A DNA stretch of 9,483 nucleotides, taken from the NCBI GenBank assembly GCA_036985875.1, contig BTQM01000029.1, positions 1 through 9,483 of the forward strand. The letters are read 5' to 3'. How positions within the stretch are numbered: the first letter of the stretch is position 1; every line of letters begins with the position of its first letter. A program made the position numbers and the translations under genes. The stretch is from BTQM01 sp036985875 (GTDB taxonomy: Bacteria; Patescibacteriota; Minisyncoccia; Phycocordibacterales; UBA1539). Below, in pieces: positions 5,524 to 9,483 of this stretch. The notes beneath the pieces are model-generated. The model searched no databases. It saw only the letters and a list, made by a program, of their open reading frames with translations, and was not told where the DNA came from.

Positions 5524-5680
5524 ACCTTGAGTTGCGAAATAGGTTCGTAGCGAGATTGCCGCTATGGGACGAGTTCGCTTGAAGCGACGATTTTCGTAGC
5601 AGGGCTACCAAAATCGGAGCTGAAAAATGAGATCGGGGCATAGCGGGAACCGTAGCAGAAGATATTTCGTAATTCAAGGT
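5524..5680. repeat. 157-nt long imperfect hairpin in the 16S trailer region
   Basis: A symmetric palindrome centred at 5602. Outer arms ACCTTGA-GTT-CGAAAT type (5524-5540) pair with the sequence at 5664-5680, middle blocks CCGCTATG / CATAGCGG pair, and the inner core CGATTTT-C-GTAGC-AGG-GCTAC-C-AAAATCG (5588-5616) is perfect except for one C-C mismatch. On the minus strand it sits between the 16S processing stem (8 nt away) and the terminator. It shares layout, not sequence, with the hairpin at 1622-1785. No ORF is seen. Confidence 0.75.
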
Positions 5681-5688
5681 GTCTAGTA

Positions 5689-5714
5689 AAATCATCCTTT
5701 ATTTTGTTCCGTTC
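5689..5714 (-). other. 16S precursor processing stem, 3' (trailer) strand
   Basis: Pairs with the leader at 7447-7472 over about 26 bp: 13 bp perfect (GAACGGAACAAAA with its complement), then 13 more positions with two G-U pairs and one or two mismatches. This is the expected RNase III-type stem enclosing pre-16S RNA. Confidence 0.85.
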
Positions 5715-5841
5715 GTTATCGGTCTTTCCCGAATGTCCGATCGCTTTAAGGATATTCGATCATAATCCCTCTCGACGCCCTTGTGAGACGCCAAGGACCA
5801 ACCAATTAAGCTGATGCTCAAAAAGAACATCTGCGATTTCA

Positions 5842-7421
<1,580 letters not shown>

Positions 7422-7446
7422 GATGCTTTTTACAAAGCAAATTTTT

Positions 7447-7472
7447 GAACGGAACAAAAGAAAAGATAATTT
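7447..7472 (-). other. 16S precursor processing stem, 5' (leader) strand
   Basis: Partner of 5689-5714. The stem starts 26 nt before the mature 5' end, whereas on the 3' side about 127 nt separate it from the expected mature end, so the trailer is unusually long. Confidence 0.85.
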
Positions 7473-7500
7473 CCTTTTGTAACCTTACTTATTCTTACTT

Positions 7501-7527
7501 AGAACCCACATTTTTGAGGTGGGTTCT
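7501..7527. other. Hairpin in the 16S leader
   Basis: AGAACCCAC (7501-7509) and GTGGGTTCT (7519-7527). On the plus strand it ends in TTTT and could stop antisense transcription; on the minus strand, where the rRNA is made, there is no T-tract, so it is best read as a leader structure. Confidence 0.6.
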
Positions 7528-7588
7528 TTTAGATGCATATTTGATTTTCAACGTACAAACAACCGCGCATGTTCATAAGCGCCCATCC

Positions 7589-7616
7589 ATTATATACAGA
7601 AATGGAAAAAGGTCAA
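7589..7616 (-). promoter_or_regulatory. Promoter of the 16S rRNA
   Basis: On the minus strand TTGACC (7611-7616), 16-nt spacer, consensus TATAAT (7589-7594). The best sigma-70 promoter in the window, as expected for rRNA. The expected start near 7582 gives a 160-nt leader. Confidence 0.85.
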
Positions 7617-7626
7617 GTGCATGAAA

Positions 7627-7746
7627 AATAAAGGATCCTCGGGGCAAGCCCCGAGGTATTAATTCAGTGCTCGCTTCGCTCACTCATTCCTGCGGCCTGT
7701 CTGCGTGCTCCGCACAGGCAGGCAAGCCGCAGGGTATTTACCTATA
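7627..7746 (+). repeat. Modular palindromic repeat, copy 2
   Basis: 120 nt, direct copy of 3590-3718. The first hairpin loop is AA rather than TT (the loop reads as if inverted). The middle module is a different, shorter hairpin (GCTCGCTTCGCTC). The last 66 nt are identical to copy 1. It lies directly upstream of the 16S promoter, and the two copies bracket about 3.9 kb holding the cupredoxin operon, tRNA-Ile, the membrane-protein gene and 16S. Confidence 0.9.
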
Positions 7747-7763
7747 ATTTCAAGCGAGGAGCA

Positions 7764-7872
7764 TGTGAAAATTTATTTTCACAATGTCCGAGCGATGGGA
7801 TTATATGTACTCATATATTAACTCCTCGGCTCGGAGGTATAAAAATTCCGCTTCGCTTCATTTTTACACCTC
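7764..7872. repeat. Small intergenic hairpins between repeat copy 2 and the peptidase
   Basis: Two structures: GTGAAAAT-TT-ATTTTCAC (7764-7781) and AGGTATAAAAAT...ATTTTTACACCT (about 7831-7868) around TCCGCTTCGCTTC. No gene is seen between 7747 and 7894. Confidence 0.5.
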
Positions 7873-7894
7873 TCTCGCTCTACGTCGTTAATAG

Positions 7895-7923
7895 AAAAAG
7901 GCGCCCGTGCTACCGGACGCCTT
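7895..7923 (-). terminator. Terminator of the M3 peptidase gene
   Basis: On the minus strand AAGGCGTCCGG, loop TAGCA, then CGGGCGCCTTTTTC: a 10-bp stem with one mismatch and a T-tract, 22 nt past the stop codon. Confidence 0.85.
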
Positions 7924-7944
7924 GTGTGCGTGACATATGCTCAA

Positions 7945-9483
7945 CTAGAGCAATCCGTCCTTTTTGAGGAGTGCCGCCACTTCCGGCTCGCGACCGCGAA
8001 ACTCCTTGAAGTTTTCCATCGCGCCTCGGGAACCGCCTCGCTCAAGAACACTGTTGAGGAATTCGTTACCTGTTTTCCTGTCAAAGATCCCATTTTCCTG
8101 GAACTTGGAAAATGCATCCGCGGCAAGCACGTCAGCCCATTTGTAGCTGTAGTACCCCGCGCTGTACCCCATACTGAAGATATGCATAAAATTATGTGGC
8201 GTGCGAGCAAAACTTGCTTCCGGAAGGACGGCAACACTCTCTCGCACCTCTTTCCATATCTCCATCACTCTTGCCCCTTGCGAAGGATCATATTCAAGGT
8301 GAATACGAAAATCAAAAAGTGCAAAAATGAGTTGGCGTACGGTGAACATGGCAGTTTGAAAGTTCCGAGACGACTGCATGTTTTTAAGAAGCTCTTCCGG
8401 AAGCGGCTTGCCTGTCTCATGGTGTGATGAAATAAATGCAAGCGCTTCTTCTTCCCAGCACCAGTTTTCCATGAACTGACTGGGGAGCTCAATTGCATCC
8501 CGCTCAACACCGGCAAACCCTGAAACACCGGGCTCGGAAACGGTAGTGAGTATATTATGCAATGTATGACCAAGCTCATGGAAAAACGTTACCACGTCAT
8601 TGTGCGTGAGCGTTGATACGTAATCAGCGAAAGAAGGCTGGAAATTGCACACCAAGACACCAATGGGTACCTGCACAACATGAGAGGTGCAGCGACGATA
8701 TACAAATCCGTCCGCCCACGCGCCGCCCTGTTTCCCTGTGCGAACATATAGGTCGGTGTAAAACCCGCCGCGCAACTGCCCATCCGGGCCATATACCTCA
8801 AAAAACTTCACATCCGGGTGCCACACGTCAATACCTTTGATCTCACATACCCGGATGCCATAAAGCCGTTTTACCACTTCAAACGCGCCTTCCATAACGC
8901 TTGTTACGGGAAAGTATTTCTGCACTTCTTCCGACGACACATTGTGGTGATGCTGTTTGAGCTTTTCTGAATAATACGCCACGTCCCACGGCGCAAGCTT
9001 TTCTGCAGCATGGTGCTCTTTTGCAAACGCAGAAAGTTCTTCAAACTCCTTGCGCGCCGCGGTGTGTGCGTGTACAACAAGGTTGTCCAAAAACGACATC
9101 ACTTCATCGGTTGTTTCCGCCATTTTGGTATAGATCGACAGTTCGGCGAAATTACGAAACCCCAACATGCACGCTTCTTCGTGTCGCAATGCAAGAATTT
9201 GATCCATGATATCTGTATTGTCGTATTCTCCCGCATGGGGCCCTTGGTCAGACGCCCTCGTCATATATGCTTCATGCATTTCCCGACGGAGCGCCTGATC
9301 GTCCGCATACGTCATCACCGCGCCGTAGGTGGGCAGATCAAGCGTAAGCAGCCACCCGCGGGACCCTTTTTTCTCCGCACGCTCTTGCGCGGTTTTCAAA
9401 TCTGTTTCAGGTATTCCTGAAACAGATTTGGGGTCAAAGATATGCTTAGACCACGCATTCCCCGCATCAAGTACGTTTTTCTG
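7945..9483 (-). CDS. M3-family zinc oligopeptidase (partial, N-terminus missing)
   Basis: 513 codons are visible and the frame stays open to the window edge, so the start lies outside; family members are usually about 650-700 residues, meaning roughly the first quarter is missing. The zinc site is intact: HELGH in FFHELGHTLH (codons 8566-8580) and the third ligand Glu in DAIELPSQFMENW. The near-edge stretch NVLDAGNAWSKHI...VSGIPETDLKTAQE and the late MGYSAGYYSYKWADVLAADAF are typical of the oligopeptidase A / dipeptidyl carboxypeptidase branch, which degrades peptides of about 5-20 residues in the cytoplasm. The TTG at 9397-9399 is an internal codon, not the start. A perfect 15-bp inverted repeat lies in the coding region at 9397-9430. 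Confidence 0.95.
   Translation of the reverse strand, partial: QKNVLDAGNAWSKHIFDPKSVSGIPETDLKTAQERAEKKGSRGWLLTLDLPTYGAVMTYADDQALRREMHEAYMTRASDQGPHAGEYDNTDIMDQILALRHEEACMLGFRNFAELSIYTKMAETTDEVMSFLDNLVVHAHTAARKEFEELSAFAKEHHAAEKLAPWDVAYYSEKLKQHHHNVSSEEVQKYFPVTSVMEGAFEVVKRLYGIRVCEIKGIDVWHPDVKFFEVYGPDGQLRGGFYTDLYVRTGKQGGAWADGFVYRRCTSHVVQVPIGVLVCNFQPSFADYVSTLTHNDVVTFFHELGHTLHNILTTVSEPGVSGFAGVERDAIELPSQFMENWCWEEEALAFISSHHETGKPLPEELLKNMQSSRNFQTAMFTVRQLIFALFDFRIHLEYDPSQGARVMEIWKEVRESVAVLPEASFARTPHNFMHIFSMGYSAGYYSYKWADVLAADAFSKFQENGIFDRKTGNEFLNSVLERGGSRGAMENFKEFRGREPEVAALLKKDGLL
9397..9430. repeat. Perfect 15-bp inverted repeat inside the peptidase gene
   Basis: Left arm CAAATCTGTTTCAGG (9397-9411), loop TATT, right arm CCTGAAACAGATTTG (9416-9430). 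It encodes the KSVSGIPETDL stretch, a conserved part of the family, with no disruption of the frame. Confidence 0.85.

Noticed and set aside
5715..5841. Intron or homing insertion at the 16S 3' end
   Set aside because: No group I or II hallmarks, no ORF and no downstream exon with CCTCC.
7924..8427. 167-codon plus-strand ORF
   Set aside because: Antisense shadow of the M3 peptidase; no domain or start signal.

Overview
The window looks like a piece of a Candidate Phyla Radiation (Patescibacteria, Parcubacteria-like) genome. The clues are a single 16S rRNA gene with CPR-type departures from standard primer sites (one mismatch in the 515F site, several in 1492R, one each in 27F and 926R), small genes with long intergenic gaps, many compact palindromic repeats, and protein types common in these genomes (RadC with an N-terminal extension, HIT hydrolase, 65-residue cold-shock protein, membrane-anchored cupredoxin, M3 oligopeptidase). 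I cannot name a species.

Layout. 52-1090 (+): radC and a small unknown gene 1 nt behind it, probably one transcript. 1199-1624 (+): an unknown protein that may have a nucleoside-deoxyribosyltransferase-like fold, followed by a 164-nt self-complementary hairpin and an intrinsic terminator. 1840-2460 (-): HIT-family hydrolase with its own promoter. 2681-2884 (-): 67-residue unknown gene with promoter, Shine-Dalgarno (SD) and terminator, lying between two copies of a 21-bp palindrome. 3155-3352 (-): cold-shock protein with a 44-nt palindromic terminator. 3353-3982: repeats and hairpins plus one 26-codon ORF. 3983-4644 (-): cupredoxin and a two-TM small protein. 4797-4873 (-): tRNA-Ile(GAT) with its own promoter. 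4963-5406 (+): four-TM YjdF/DUF2238-like protein. 5842-7421 (-): 16S rRNA with promoter, leader, a 26-bp processing stem, a second 157-nt hairpin and a terminator. 7627-7746: second copy of the repeat at 3590-3718. 7945-9483 (-): M3 metallopeptidase, cut at its N-terminus by the window edge.

The main point of interest is the 16S gene. Its 3' domain is normal up to helix 45 and the GGATCA box, but the anti-Shine-Dalgarno CCTCC that should follow is absent and replaced by A/T-rich sequence. No CCTCC occurs anywhere up to the processing stem that closes the precursor. Meanwhile the genes here are mixed: radC looks leaderless, cspA and the cupredoxin genes have no SD, but three or four others have good SD-like motifs. 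The 16S is also not followed by 23S or 5S; tRNA-Ile lies about 970 nt downstream on the same strand, behind an opposite-strand gene and a terminator, so the usual 16S-tRNA-Ile-23S order looks broken.

A second theme is long symmetric hairpins. Two unrelated imperfect palindromes of about 160 nt each sit directly between a gene's 3' end and its terminator (one after the 1199-1624 gene, one after 16S).
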